A DNA stretch of 64,000 nucleotides from Fodinicola acaciae (GTDB lineage: Bacteria > Actinomycetota > Actinomycetes > Mycobacteriales > HKI-0501): positions 1 through 64,000 of the forward strand of contig NZ_WOTN01000002.1 of assembly GCF_010993745.1 (NCBI RefSeq), given 5' to 3'. Made by a program: the position numbers and the translations under genes. Shown in pieces: positions 6,991 through 15,800 of the stretch. Each line of letters begins with the position of its first letter. Within the stretch, counting starts at the first letter, position 1. The notes under the pieces were generated by a model. It made no database searches. It was not told the DNA's origin and saw nothing but the letters and a program-made list of their open reading frames with translations.

Positions 6991-9306
6991 TCACCCTCGC
7001 GGTGGGTCGAGGTGGGTGAGCAGGAGGCCGAGGACGGCGATCGCGCCGACCTTGTCCAGCGGCTCGTTGCCGTTGCCGCACTTCGGCGACTGTACGCACG
7101 ACGGGCAGCCGACATCGCAGCCGCACGCCATGATCGCCTCGCGGGTCGCCAGCAACCACTGCGCCGCCGCGGTGTAGCCACGCTCGGCGAAACCGACGCC
7201 ACCGGCATAGCCGTCGTAGACGAAGACGGTCGGCAGCCCCGTGTCCGGATGCGCGGCGGTCGACAGGCCGCCGATGTCCCACCGGTCGCAGCTGGCCACC
7301 AGCGGCAGCAGGCCGATCGCGGCGTGCTCGGCGGCATGCAGCGTGCCGGGGATGTCGCGGTCGCGCAGACCGAGGTCGGCCAGCGCCGCCGGGTCGACCG
7401 TGTAATAGACCGCGACGGTGCGCAGCTGCCGCTCCGGCAGGTCGAGGGGCGCCTCCCCGATCACCTCGCCGCCAGGCAGCCGGCGGCGCAGATACGACAC
7501 GACCTGGCTGGTTACGTCCACTACCGCGAGCCCGAGCGTGACCGGCCCCAGCGACCGGGACACCAGTTCCTCGACGATCGCCACGTCGGTGACCTCACGC
7601 GCCTGGGTTGTCCACTCCGGATCCTCGGCGTGCACCAGCGCGGTCGCCGTCTCCAGGTCGAGCTCGTCGACGACGTACACCTCGCCGCGGTGGATGTAGA
7701 CCGCGCCGTTGTGCACGGTGCTGTGCGAGGCGCCGGCGTCGACGGTGCCGAGCAGCCGGCCGGTGCCGTTTTCGACCACCACGACCGGCTCGCCGCCGGT
7801 GCCGCGGATGTCGGCGTCCGGACGCTGGCGCGAGGTCCAGTACCAGCCGGTGGGCCGGGTCCGCAGCGCGCCGGCCTTCACCAACGCGTCGAGCACGTGG
7901 CGTGCCGGCTCGCCGCCGAACAGCTCCACGTCGGCCTCGGTGAGCGGCAACTCGGCCGCGGCGCAACACAGCTGGGGACCCAGCACATACGGATTGGTGG
8001 GGTCGAGCACGGTCGCCTCGACCGGCCGGCCGAAGATCGCCTCCGGATGGTGGACGAGATACGTGTCGAGCGGGTCGTCGCGTGCGACCAGGACCGCGAG
8101 CGCGTCGCGGCCGGCCCGGCCGGCTCGGCCGGCCTGCTGCCACAGCGAGGCGAGCCGGCCCGGATAGCCGGCGAGCACGACCGCGTCGAGCCCGGTCACG
8201 TCGACGCCGAGCTCCAGGGCGTTGGTCGCGGCGACGCCAAGCAGCTCGCCGGACCGCAACCCCTTCTCGATCGCTCGCCGCTCGTCGGACAGGTAGCCGG
8301 CGCGATAGGCGGCGACCGTGCGCGCCAGCTCCGGCGCGACCTCGGCGAGCGACCGCTGCGCCGACATGGCGACGAGCTCGGCCGATCGCCGTGAGCGTAC
8401 GAATGCCAGCGTCCGCGAGCCGGCGACCACCAGGTCGGTGAGCAGGTCGGCGACCTCGGCGGTCGCCTGCCGGCGCACCGGCGCGCCGTTTTCGCCGTCC
8501 TTGGCGCCGAGCGGCGGCTCCCACAACGCGAACGTGGTCGACCCGCGCGGCGACGCGTCGTCGGTCACGGCGACGGCGGGCACGCCGGTCAGCCGCTGCG
8601 CGGACACCGCCGGCTCGGAGACGGTGGCCGAGGCCAGGATGAACACCGGCTCACTGCCATAACGCGCGCACACGCGGCGCAGCCGGCGCAGCACGGCGGC
8701 CACGTGTGAGCCGAAGACGCCACGATACGAGTGGCACTCGTCCACGACGACGTAGGTCAGCCGGCGCAGGAACGACGACCAGCGGCTGTGCATCGGCAGC
8801 ATGTTGCGATGCACCATGTCCGGGTTGCTGAACACGAACCGCGAATGCTGCCGCACCCAGTCGCGCTCGTCGTTGGGCGTGTCGCCGTCGAAGTTGGCGG
8901 CTCGTACGCCAGGCAGGTCGAGCGCGGTGACGGTCCGCAGCTGGTCGACGGCCAGCGCCTTGGTCGGCGTCAGGTAGAGCGCGGTCGCGCGGTTGTCGGC
9001 CAGCAGCTTCGTCAGCACCGGCAGCTGGTAGGCCAGCGACTTCCCGGACGCGGTGCCGGTGGAGATCACCACCGACTCGCCGTCCCAGGCACTCTGCGCG
9101 GCGGCGATCTGGTGCTGCCACGGCCGGTCGACGCCGGCGCATACGAACGCGTCGACCAGCTGGCCGGGAGCCCAGGCCGGCCAGTCGACCTGGCGGCCCT
9201 CGCGCGGCGCCAGCTGCTCGACGTGGGTCACCGGATCCGTCGCGTGCCGGCGGCCCCGCAGTCCGGCCAGCAGGGTGGCCGGGTCGAGCGATCGGATGAC
9301 GGTCAC
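6991..9306 (-). CDS. DEAD/DEAH-box helicase with C-terminal DUF1998 zinc domain
   Basis: 771 residues with the chosen GTG start. Superfamily 2 helicase: Walker A STGTASGKS, Walker B DECH (VVVDECHSY), and a helicase C-terminal motif QQAGRAGRAGR. The C-terminus has the DUF1998 cysteine cluster CGCDVGCPSCVQSPKC, a likely Zn or Fe-S site. Orthologues sit beside the tad locus and bldG in many actinobacteria (the Rv3649/SCO3550 position); the cellular role is poorly defined, probably nucleic-acid repair. Start choice: GTG 9306 is preceded by CAGTCT with a 7-nt gap, a leaderless layout; an ATG at 9402 would add 32 poorly conserved residues. It is divergent from bldG. Confidence 0.85.
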   Translation of the reverse strand: MTVIRSLDPATLLAGLRGRRHATDPVTHVEQLAPREGRQVDWPAWAPGQLVDAFVCAGVDRPWQHQIAAAQSAWDGESVVISTGTASGKSLAYQLPVLTKLLADNRATALYLTPTKALAVDQLRTVTALDLPGVRAANFDGDTPNDERDWVRQHSRFVFSNPDMVHRNMLPMHSRWSSFLRRLTYVVVDECHSYRGVFGSHVAAVLRRLRRVCARYGSEPVFILASATVSEPAVSAQRLTGVPAVAVTDDASPRGSTTFALWEPPLGAKDGENGAPVRRQATAEVADLLTDLVVAGSRTLAFVRSRRSAELVAMSAQRSLAEVAPELARTVAAYRAGYLSDERRAIEKGLRSGELLGVAATNALELGVDVTGLDAVVLAGYPGRLASLWQQAGRAGRAGRDALAVLVARDDPLDTYLVHHPEAIFGRPVEATVLDPTNPYVLGPQLCCAAAELPLTEADVELFGGEPARHVLDALVKAGALRTRPTGWYWTSRQRPDADIRGTGGEPVVVVENGTGRLLGTVDAGASHSTVHNGAVYIHRGEVYVVDELDLETATALVHAEDPEWTTQAREVTDVAIVEELVSRSLGPVTLGLAVVDVTSQVVSYLRRRLPGGEVIGEAPLDLPERQLRTVAVYYTVDPAALADLGLRDRDIPGTLHAAEHAAIGLLPLVASCDRWDIGGLSTAAHPDTGLPTVFVYDGYAGGVGFAERGYTAAAQWLLATREAIMACGCDVGCPSCVQSPKCGNGNEPLDKVGAIAVLGLLLTHLDPPRG

Positions 9307-9614
9307 GACGACGAGACTGCCACGTGCGTCTGACGTTTCCGCGCCGCGACCACCCAGTGGAAGAGGCGCGGTTTGCGGGCCATGATCGGCAAATTCCGGC
9401 AATGTGCGGGTTTACCAGTGCGATCGCCGGAAATCAGGCATGATCAACTTTGTCGGAGGCCACGGCGATGCCGTCTGTTACGCGATACGCATCGCCCCGG
9501 AGGGCCCCGCCATGGTTGGATTCTGCCGTTCGGTCGGTACGCGTCGGCGGGGCGGCGGAGCCGGTACGGCACAATTCGGTACCGGACGCAGGTGCCTGGC
9601 GGGGAGGTTGCGAG

Positions 9615-9953
9615 GTGGAGTTGAAGCTAGCCACCCGGACGGAGGGTGCGCGCACCATCGTCGAGGTCGGCGGGGAGATCGACGTCTACACGGCCCCGCG
9701 GCTGCGGGAGAAGCTGATCGAGCTGGTCGGCGCCGGCAACACGCACATCGTGGTGGACATGGAGCGGGTCGAGTTCCTCGACTCGACCGGTCTCGGTGTG
9801 CTGGCCGGCGCGCTCAAGCGGGTCAGTGCGCAGAACGGCTCGTTGCGACTGGTGTGTACGCAGGACCGGATCCTGAAGATCTTCCGGATCACCGGCCTGG
9901 AAAAGGTGTTTCCGATCTTCGCCACGGTGACCGAAGCGGTGGCCGCCGACTAG
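9615..9953 (+). CDS. bldG: BldG-type anti-sigma factor antagonist (STAS domain)
   Basis: 112 residues. Single STAS domain; residues [11 protein letters not shown] carry S57, matching the serine phosphorylated in Streptomyces BldG. The unphosphorylated form binds partner anti-sigma kinases and frees sigma factors that control differentiation and stress. Start: GTG 9615 with GGGGAGG seven bases upstream, giving [11 protein letters not shown], the family's usual N-terminus; the upstream open frame is untranslated leader. The next gene encodes an ATP-binding anti-sigma protein 3 bp later, and the helicase is divergent, exactly as around bldG in Streptomyces. Confidence 0.93.
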   Translation: MELKLATRTEGARTIVEVGGEIDVYTAPRLREKLIELVGAGNTHIVVDMERVEFLDSTGLGVLAGALKRVSAQNGSLRLVCTQDRILKIFRITGLEKVFPIFATVTEAVAAD

Positions 9954-9956
9954 CCG

Positions 9957-10421
9957 ATGGCAACTGTTCGCCTGGAGATCTCACCGACCCCTGCGCACGT
10001 ACGGACCGCTCGGCTCGTCGCCGTGGCGGTCGCTCGGCGCAGCGGGCTGGAGGAGCCGGTCCTGGACGAGATCCGGCTGGCCGTCGGTGAGGCGTGTTCG
10101 CGGGCGGTCGGCCTGCACCAGCAACACGGCAACACCGACCCCGTCGTACTCGACCTGCAGGACGCGCCGGCCTTCACGGTCGTGGTGACCGACAGCGCCG
10201 GCACCGAGCTGCGCCCGGACGACCTCGGTTTGGCCGAAGGCGCGGCGGCTCCTGACCCGGTGCGGATCGCGCGCGACGAGGCCAACGGCGCCGAGCTCTC
10301 CGAGGAGGCGATCGCCGCCGGCGTCGGACTCGCGCTGATCGCCGGCCTGGTCGACGACCTGCAGGTCGAGGCCAACCACGACGGCCCCGGCACCAGCGTA
10401 CGGATGACCTGGCCGCTCTGA
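9957..10421 (+). CDS. ATP-binding anti-sigma factor (HATPase), BldG partner
   Basis: 154 residues, 3 bp after bldG. It has a GHKL/RsbW-like fold: helix LDEIRLAVGEACSRAV (N-box region, with the usual Asn replaced around EACSRAV) and the glycine-rich ATP-lid segment GVGLALIAGLVDDLQVE near the end. Family role: binds a sigma factor and phosphorylates or binds the STAS antagonist. It corresponds to the gene after bldG in Streptomyces (SCO3548 position). The acidic insertion at residues 80-110 is typical of this subgroup. The target sigma factor is not visible nearby. Confidence 0.85.
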   Translation: MATVRLEISPTPAHVRTARLVAVAVARRSGLEEPVLDEIRLAVGEACSRAVGLHQQHGNTDPVVLDLQDAPAFTVVVTDSAGTELRPDDLGLAEGAAAPDPVRIARDEANGAELSEEAIAAGVGLALIAGLVDDLQVEANHDGPGTSVRMTWPL

Positions 10422-10423
10422 AA

Positions 10424-10512
10424 CACCTGCTACGGCGCGAAACTGTCACACCCACCCCGTTGAATTGCCCCCACCCAAACGGGCGGGGGGTGGGTTGAGA
10501 GGTTTTTACACG
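10424..10512. repeat. Dispersed intergenic repeat, copy A
   Basis: One of five copies in this window of an ~85-115-bp element. Shared blocks in this orientation are CCTGCTACGGCG, GAAACTGTC, then CCCCCACCC and GGGTGGGGGGTGGGTT-like arms that pair as a hairpin. It lies just after the bldG operon in opposite orientation to copy B, with a GTTGCAAC palindrome between them. It may double as a terminator. Confidence 0.75.
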
Positions 10513-10527
10513 ACGTTGCAACTTTTT

Positions 10528-10612
10528 CCGCGCGAACCCACCCCCCGCCCGATCTGGGTGGGGGCCCAGATTGGCAGGTGGGTACGACAGTTTCGGCCTG
10601 TAGCGGGTAAAT
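10528..10612. repeat. Dispersed intergenic repeat, copy B (inverted relative to A)
   Basis: Contains ACCCACCCCCCGCCCGATC, TGGGTGGGGG, GGTACGACAGTTT and GTAGCGGGTAAAT in that order. Its reverse complement is nearly identical to copy D at 26243-26343 over the CTGCCAATCTGGGC segment. It sits upstream of the nitrate reductase gene. Confidence 0.75.
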
Positions 10613-10735
10613 GGGGCGGCTCGCGGTGTGACAGCGGCCGTGTGAGGCGGAATTCTCACCGTTGAAACCGGCCGTTACACGCCGGCAAGAATCCGCTGCT
10701 GGAATCGGAGCCTCCGACCGGCGCAGGAGGTGCCG

Positions 10736-12799
10736 ATGCCCGCGCACACCGGCACGCACTGTCCCTACTGCGCGCTTCAGTGCGCCATCACCGTCGACAC
10801 GTCCGGCGCCGAGCCCGTGGTCGAGCCGCGCGAGTTTCCGACCAACCGCGGCGGCCTGTGCCGGAAAGGCTGGACCTCGGCGGCGCTGCTGAGCAGCCGG
10901 GCCGACCGCTTGACGCAGCCTCTGATGCGCGACGGCGGCCAGCTGAGGCCGGTCAGCTGGGAGACCGCGCTCGGCCGGGTCGCGGATGAGCTGACGAGCC
11001 TGCGACACGTGTACGGTCCGGACGCCGTCGCGGTCTTCGGCGGCGGCGGCCTCACCAACGAGAAGGCGTACGCGCTCGGCAAGTTCGCGCGCGTCGCGCT
11101 CGGCACCTCGCAGATCGACTACAACGGCCGCTTCTGCATGTCCTCTGCCGCCGCGGCTGGCACGCGCGCGTTCGGCCTGGACAGAGGCCTGCCGTTCCCG
11201 GTCACCGACCTGGACGACGCCGAGGTGGTGCTGCTGGCCGGCGCGAACGTGGCCGAGACGATGCCGCCGTTCGTCGGCCATCTCCGCCGCGCCGTCCAGA
11301 TCGTCGTCGATCCACGCCGTACGGCCACCGCCGAGCAGGCGATCGCGACCGGCGGCCTGCATCTGCCGGCGGCACCTGGCACCGACCTCGTCCTCGCGCT
11401 CGCCATGTTCCACGCGGCCGTCACCGACGGCTGGCTGGACAAGTCCTATGTGGACAGTCGGACCACCGGTTTCGATGAGACCTGGCGGCTGGCGTCGACC
11501 TGGTGGCCGGAGCGAGCCGAGCGTGTCACCGGCGTGGCCGCCGCCGACATCCGTACGGCCGTCTCGCTCCTTGCCTCCGCGGAGCGCGCGTATGTGCTCA
11601 CCGCGCGCGGTGTGGAGCAACACGCGCACGGCACGGACACCGCACAGGCGTGGATCAACCTGGCGCTCGCGCTCGGACTGCCGGGCCGTCCCGGCTCCGG
11701 CTACGGCACGATCACCGGACAGGGAAACGGTCAGGGCGGCCGCGAACACGGCCAGAAAGCCGACCAGCTCCCCGGCGGCCGCAAGCTGGACGACCCGGCG
11801 GCTCGCGCGCACGTCGCCGGCGTCTGGGGTGTCGATCCGGACAGCCTGCCGCGACCCGGCCGTTCGGCGTACGAACTGCTGGACGCGCTCGGCGAGCCGG
11901 ATGGTCCGCGGGCATTGCTCGTCTTCGGGTCGAACATCGCGGTCAGTGCGCCAAATCTCAACAATATCCGGGAAAAGCTGAGCAGGCTGTCGTTTCTGGC
12001 GGTCGCGGACGTGGTGTTGTCGGAGACAGCGGCGATGGCTGATGTCGTGTTTCCGGTCGCGCAGTTCGCCGAAGAAGAAGGCACGCTGACAAACCTCGAA
12101 GGCCGCGTTCTACGCCGAAAACAAGCGATGAAACCACCGCCTGGCGTACGTACGGATCTGCAGCTGCTGGCCAGCCTGGCGAGCCATCTCGGTCAGCCGA
12201 AGCACCGTTTCCCCACCGATCCGCGTACGGTCTTCGAGGAACTGCGCGCGGCATCGGCCGGCGGTTTGGCGGATTATTCCGGCATCACCTACGAGCGGCT
12301 GGAAAACGAGGCGCTGCACTGGCCGTGTCCGGCGACCGACCATCCCGGTACGCCGCGGCCTTTCCTGGACCGTTTCGCACATCCGGACGGACTGGCCAGG
12401 TTCGTCACGGTGGAATCGGCTGCTCCGGCCGAAAATCTCGACGCCGCGTATCCGCTGTACGCGACGACGGGCCGCCTGCTCGAGCACTACCAGTCCGGTG
12501 CGCAGACGCGACGCGTCGGCGAGCTGATGGAAGTCACCAACGAGCAGCGCGTCGACATACATCCCGACACGGCGGAGCGCGCCGGCCTCACCGACGGCGG
12601 TTACGCCGACGTCGTGTCGCGGCGCGGTCGTACGCGCGCACGCGTGCGGTGTGTGTCGTCGATGCGGCTTGACACGGTCTTCCTGCCGTTTCACTTCGCG
12701 GCCGAGCAGTCCGCGAACCTCGTGACCAACGCGGCGCTCGACCCGGTGAGCCGGATGCCGGAGTTCAAGGTGGCCGCCGTCCGGTTGGAGCCGGTGTGA
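10736..12799 (+). CDS. nasA: Assimilatory nitrate reductase, molybdopterin catalytic subunit
   Basis: 687 residues. A member of the Mo-bisMGD oxidoreductase family that reduces nitrate to nitrite in the cytoplasm. The N-terminal [4Fe-4S] ligands are C9, C12, C16 and C42 (HCPYCALQC...GLCRKGW). The Mo-cofactor region includes NGRFCMSSAAAAG, where C is the likely Mo ligand, and GQGNGQGGREHG. A C-terminal molydopterin dinucleotide-binding domain ends the protein. ATG 10736 is five bases after AGGAGG (10725-10730); GTG 10730 would sit inside that site. The stop overlaps the reductase gene start by 4 bp. Formate dehydrogenase is the main alternative, but the partner protein and length fit NasA better. 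Confidence 0.88.
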   Translation: MPAHTGTHCPYCALQCAITVDTSGAEPVVEPREFPTNRGGLCRKGWTSAALLSSRADRLTQPLMRDGGQLRPVSWETALGRVADELTSLRHVYGPDAVAVFGGGGLTNEKAYALGKFARVALGTSQIDYNGRFCMSSAAAAGTRAFGLDRGLPFPVTDLDDAEVVLLAGANVAETMPPFVGHLRRAVQIVVDPRRTATAEQAIATGGLHLPAAPGTDLVLALAMFHAAVTDGWLDKSYVDSRTTGFDETWRLASTWWPERAERVTGVAAADIRTAVSLLASAERAYVLTARGVEQHAHGTDTAQAWINLALALGLPGRPGSGYGTITGQGNGQGGREHGQKADQLPGGRKLDDPAARAHVAGVWGVDPDSLPRPGRSAYELLDALGEPDGPRALLVFGSNIAVSAPNLNNIREKLSRLSFLAVADVVLSETAAMADVVFPVAQFAEEEGTLTNLEGRVLRRKQAMKPPPGVRTDLQLLASLASHLGQPKHRFPTDPRTVFEELRAASAGGLADYSGITYERLENEALHWPCPATDHPGTPRPFLDRFAHPDGLARFVTVESAAPAENLDAAYPLYATTGRLLEHYQSGAQTRRVGELMEVTNEQRVDIHPDTAERAGLTDGGYADVVSRRGRTRARVRCVSSMRLDTVFLPFHFAAEQSANLVTNAALDPVSRMPEFKVAAVRLEPV

Positions 12800-14190
12800 G
12801 ACATGTGCTGATCGCCGGCTACGGCATGGTCGGAGCGCGGCTGGCCGAGGAGATCCGGCGGCGCGACCCGCGCGGCAGGCAGGTGCGGCTGACGGTCGTC
12901 GGCGACGAGCCGGCGTACAACCGGATCCTGCTCCCCAGTGTCGTCGCCGGTCAGCTGGACGAGGAGCAGCTGCTGACGCACGACCGGGGATGGGCCTTCC
13001 GGCACCGGACAGACCTGCGGCTCGGTCTACGTGTGGACACCGTCGATCCGCTGGCGCGCAAGGCCTGGCTCAGCGACGGCCAGGTGCTCGCGTACGACGA
13101 CCTGGTGATCGCCACCGGCAGCACCGCAAGAAAGCTGCCGGGGCTCGACGGCGGTTTCCGTACGCTGGCCGACTGCCGGCGGCTGCGCGACCGCGACGGC
13201 TCGGTGGCGGTGCTCGGTGGCGGCGTGCTGGGCGTCGAGGTCGCCGTGGCGCTCGCCGAGCGAGGTCAGGATGTGACGCTCGTCCATCCCGGCGACGTCC
13301 TTATGGATCGCCAACTCGACGCCACCGCCGGCGCCATCGTCGCGGACGTCGTCAGCCGGCTTGGTGTGGGCGTACGGCTGGGCCAGCGCGCCAACGGATG
13401 GACGGATCGTGGCCTGCGGCTGGAGGACGGCGAGGTCGTCGCCGCCGACTCGTTGGTGGTCACCGCCGGAGCGATCGCGGAGACGGGGTTGGCGCGGTCG
13501 GTCGGGGCGGACGTGGACGCCGGCGTGTTGGTCGACGACCGGCTGGCGACATCGGTGCCCGGGGTTCACGCGATCGGCGACTGTGCGCAGCACACCGGAG
13601 CGGTCAGCGGCTTCGTCCAGCCCGGCTGGGAACAGGCCGAGGTGCTCGCCGACCTGCTGACCGGCGCCGATCTCGGAGCGCGCTATCTGGGTACGCCGGC
13701 CGTCGCGCGGCTGAAGGCGCGTGGCCTGGACCTGGTGTCGGTCGGCTCGCTGGACGGCGACGAGGAGCTGGCCTTCAGCGACCCGCGCCGTGGCCGCTAC
13801 GCGCGGGTCGCGCTGGATGGCGACCGAGTGGCCGGCGCGGTCGTGCTCGGCCTGCCGGATGCCGGCGCGGCTGTGACGCAGCATTTCGTACGCGGCATCC
13901 CGGCGCCGTCGGACCGCCTTGGCCTGCTGCTCGGGCGCGCGCTGCCCCCGGAGAGCGCGGCGCACGGCGGCCCGTCGCGGCTGCCGGCCGAGGCGGAGAT
14001 CTGCCGCTGCAACCGGGTCACCAAGCGGCAGCTCGTACACGCCTGGCAGGCCGGCTCGCGGTCGGTGCGACAACTCGCCGGCGCCACCCGCGCCACCACC
14101 GGCTGCGGCACGTGTACGGACGCCGTGGACGGCATCTGCTCGTGGCTGGCCGCCGCCGACTCGCCGGATGGCGCCGAGCTCGCCGGCTGA
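12796..14190 (+). CDS. FAD-dependent NAD(P)H reductase with C-terminal [2Fe-2S] domain (NasB/NirB-N-like)
   Basis: 464 residues, GTG start overlapping the nasA stop. N-terminal FAD-binding motif (VLIAGYGMVGARLAEE), NAD(P)-binding motif (VAVLGGGVLGVEVAVAL), and the FAD C-motif GVHAIGDCAQH. The last 60 residues form a BFD-like [2Fe-2S] domain with C403-x-C405 and C437-x-x-C440. This is the layout of the electron-transfer half of assimilatory nitrate and nitrite reductases, so it should pass electrons from NAD(P)H to NasA. No nitrite reductase sirohaem subunit is in the window. There is no visible nitrate transporter either. Confidence 0.88.
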   Translation: MRHVLIAGYGMVGARLAEEIRRRDPRGRQVRLTVVGDEPAYNRILLPSVVAGQLDEEQLLTHDRGWAFRHRTDLRLGLRVDTVDPLARKAWLSDGQVLAYDDLVIATGSTARKLPGLDGGFRTLADCRRLRDRDGSVAVLGGGVLGVEVAVALAERGQDVTLVHPGDVLMDRQLDATAGAIVADVVSRLGVGVRLGQRANGWTDRGLRLEDGEVVAADSLVVTAGAIAETGLARSVGADVDAGVLVDDRLATSVPGVHAIGDCAQHTGAVSGFVQPGWEQAEVLADLLTGADLGARYLGTPAVARLKARGLDLVSVGSLDGDEELAFSDPRRGRYARVALDGDRVAGAVVLGLPDAGAAVTQHFVRGIPAPSDRLGLLLGRALPPESAAHGGPSRLPAEAEICRCNRVTKRQLVHAWQAGSRSVRQLAGATRATTGCGTCTDAVDGICSWLAAADSPDGAELAG

Positions 14191-14194
14191 CCTC

Positions 14195-14311
14195 GACCAA
14201 GATCAACTTTTCTACTTATACAAGTTTCCACACGGACCCACCCCCCACCCGTTGTTGGGTGGGGGCCATATTTACCAGTAGGTACGACAGTTTCACGCCG
14301 TAGCAGGTATT
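14195..14311. repeat. Dispersed intergenic repeat, copy C
   Basis: Starts GACCAAGATCAACTT (14195-14209), then after a variable spacer ACCCACCCCCCACCC, TTGGGTGGGGG, GGTACGACAGTTT and GTAGCAGGTA. Same orientation as copies B and E. It begins five bases after the reductase stop and ends about 65 bp before the next start, so it may act as the operon's terminator. Confidence 0.75.
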
Positions 14312-14377
14312 GCGGCGGCCCAATCGGGACAACCGGGGCTCTGGTGGCGGATCGGTCGTGCTGGCGATACTGGCACG

Positions 14378-15583
14378 ATGCGGATCCGGATCGCGGTCCT
14401 CAGTGCCGCGCTGTTCGTCAGTGTCGCGGCGGCGCCGGTGCACGCGGCGGCCGTCGGTGCGGGCCCAGGCACGGTGGAAGAGCAGCGGCTCGACAAAGCC
14501 GTGCCGCAGGAGATCCTGAAGCTCAGCGGCTTCGACACGGCGACGAGTGCGTTCGCGCGAGCGCTCCACGCGAGTCGCTCGTACGCGCAGGCGGCGGCCG
14601 TCACCGAGCTGCACGGCCGGCTGCTCTGGCGACGTGCGGTCGACCGCGCTCACGGCCACGGTCCGGCCGGTGCGATCAGCCGCGACGACGACCGGCCGCT
14701 CTACTGGGCCCGGCTCGCGATGAGCCGCGAGCTGCGCGGCTGGCCGGACGCCGGCCAGCGCGCCAAGCTCATCGAGCGGCTGGAGACCGCCTCGCGAGGC
14801 CAAGACGACATCCGGTTTCCCGGTCACACCAAGCGCATCCTGATCACCGGCTTCGACCCGTTCACGCTTGACAGGGACATCCGGATCAGCAATCCGTCCG
14901 GCGCCATCGCGCTCGCGCTGGACGGCACGCTGGTGCGCACCTCGCACGGCCTCGCGCGCGTCGAGGCGGCCGTCTTCCCGGTGCGCTGGCAGGACTTCGC
15001 CGACGGCGAGGTGGAGCGTACGTTGCGCGCGCAGCTGCCGAAGGTGGACATGTTCACCACGATCAGCCAGGGCCGCGTCGGCCGGATCGACGTGGAGCGT
15101 ACGAACGGCGCCTGGCGCGGCGGCTTCCCCGACAACGACAACGCCTCGAGCGCCGGGACCATCCCGGTCACCGACCCGGCGACCCAGCCGCAGTGGACCG
15201 TGACGACCTTGCCGTACGCGCGGATCGTGGCGGCGAAGACCGGCCGCTTCCCGGTCTACGACCACACCGAGGTGACCGAGATCCCGGCCGGTGGCACGAC
15301 GCCGGTCGTACGGCCCGACGGCCCCACTCCCGGATCGACCGCGCGCGCCGGCGGTGGCGGCGACTACCTGTCCAACGAGATCGCCTATCGGGTGACCCTG
15401 CTCCGCGAGCGCCTCGGCCTGCACGACCGGCTGCCAGGCGGTCACGTACACACGCCGGTGCTGCAGTTCGGCGCCGGCAACACCGACCCGGCGACCGGCC
15501 AGGTCACCGATCCGCAGTTCGTCCAGAACCGGTTGGACATCATCGCGCAGGTCAGGGCGATCCTGATCGTCGCGGCAAGCTGA
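14378..15583 (+). CDS. Secreted pyroglutamyl-peptidase-like protein with Cys-to-Ser replacement
   Basis: 401 residues. Signal peptide 1-24 (cleavage near VHAAA). Residues about 150-395 match the peptidase C15 fold: RILITGFDPF, SNPSGAIALAL, E240 in VGRIDVERTNG, and HVHTPVL near 356-362. In C15 enzymes, Glu-Cys-His form the catalytic set; the Cys lies in a TYLCN-type motif. Here the equivalent segment is DYLSNEIAYR, so S332 replaces the cysteine. Either the enzyme uses serine, or it is a non-catalytic binder. The ~125-residue N-terminal helical region is extra to the family. GATACT six bases before the ATG suggests a leaderless transcript. No linked genes indicate a substrate. Confidence 0.75.
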   Translation: MRIRIAVLSAALFVSVAAAPVHAAAVGAGPGTVEEQRLDKAVPQEILKLSGFDTATSAFARALHASRSYAQAAAVTELHGRLLWRRAVDRAHGHGPAGAISRDDDRPLYWARLAMSRELRGWPDAGQRAKLIERLETASRGQDDIRFPGHTKRILITGFDPFTLDRDIRISNPSGAIALALDGTLVRTSHGLARVEAAVFPVRWQDFADGEVERTLRAQLPKVDMFTTISQGRVGRIDVERTNGAWRGGFPDNDNASSAGTIPVTDPATQPQWTVTTLPYARIVAAKTGRFPVYDHTEVTEIPAGGTTPVVRPDGPTPGSTARAGGGGDYLSNEIAYRVTLLRERLGLHDRLPGGHVHTPVLQFGAGNTDPATGQVTDPQFVQNRLDIIAQVRAILIVAAS

Positions 15584-15800
15584 ATCGATTCGCCGCGACC
15601 CATTGACAAGTCCGCAGGTCGTGGCCGTAGTTCTACGGAGTGACGAACACCCCCGGCACTGACCCCAGGTGCTTGCGAGTGGGACGTTTCGCCTAGACTC
15701 CGCGAGTCTGCGTGCCTTCACCAAAGAGGGTGGCGCTTTCTCGCGTCTGCTCCGGCGGCGGCCGGTCGGCGCGTCCAGGAATGTTCGTACAGGAGGACGC

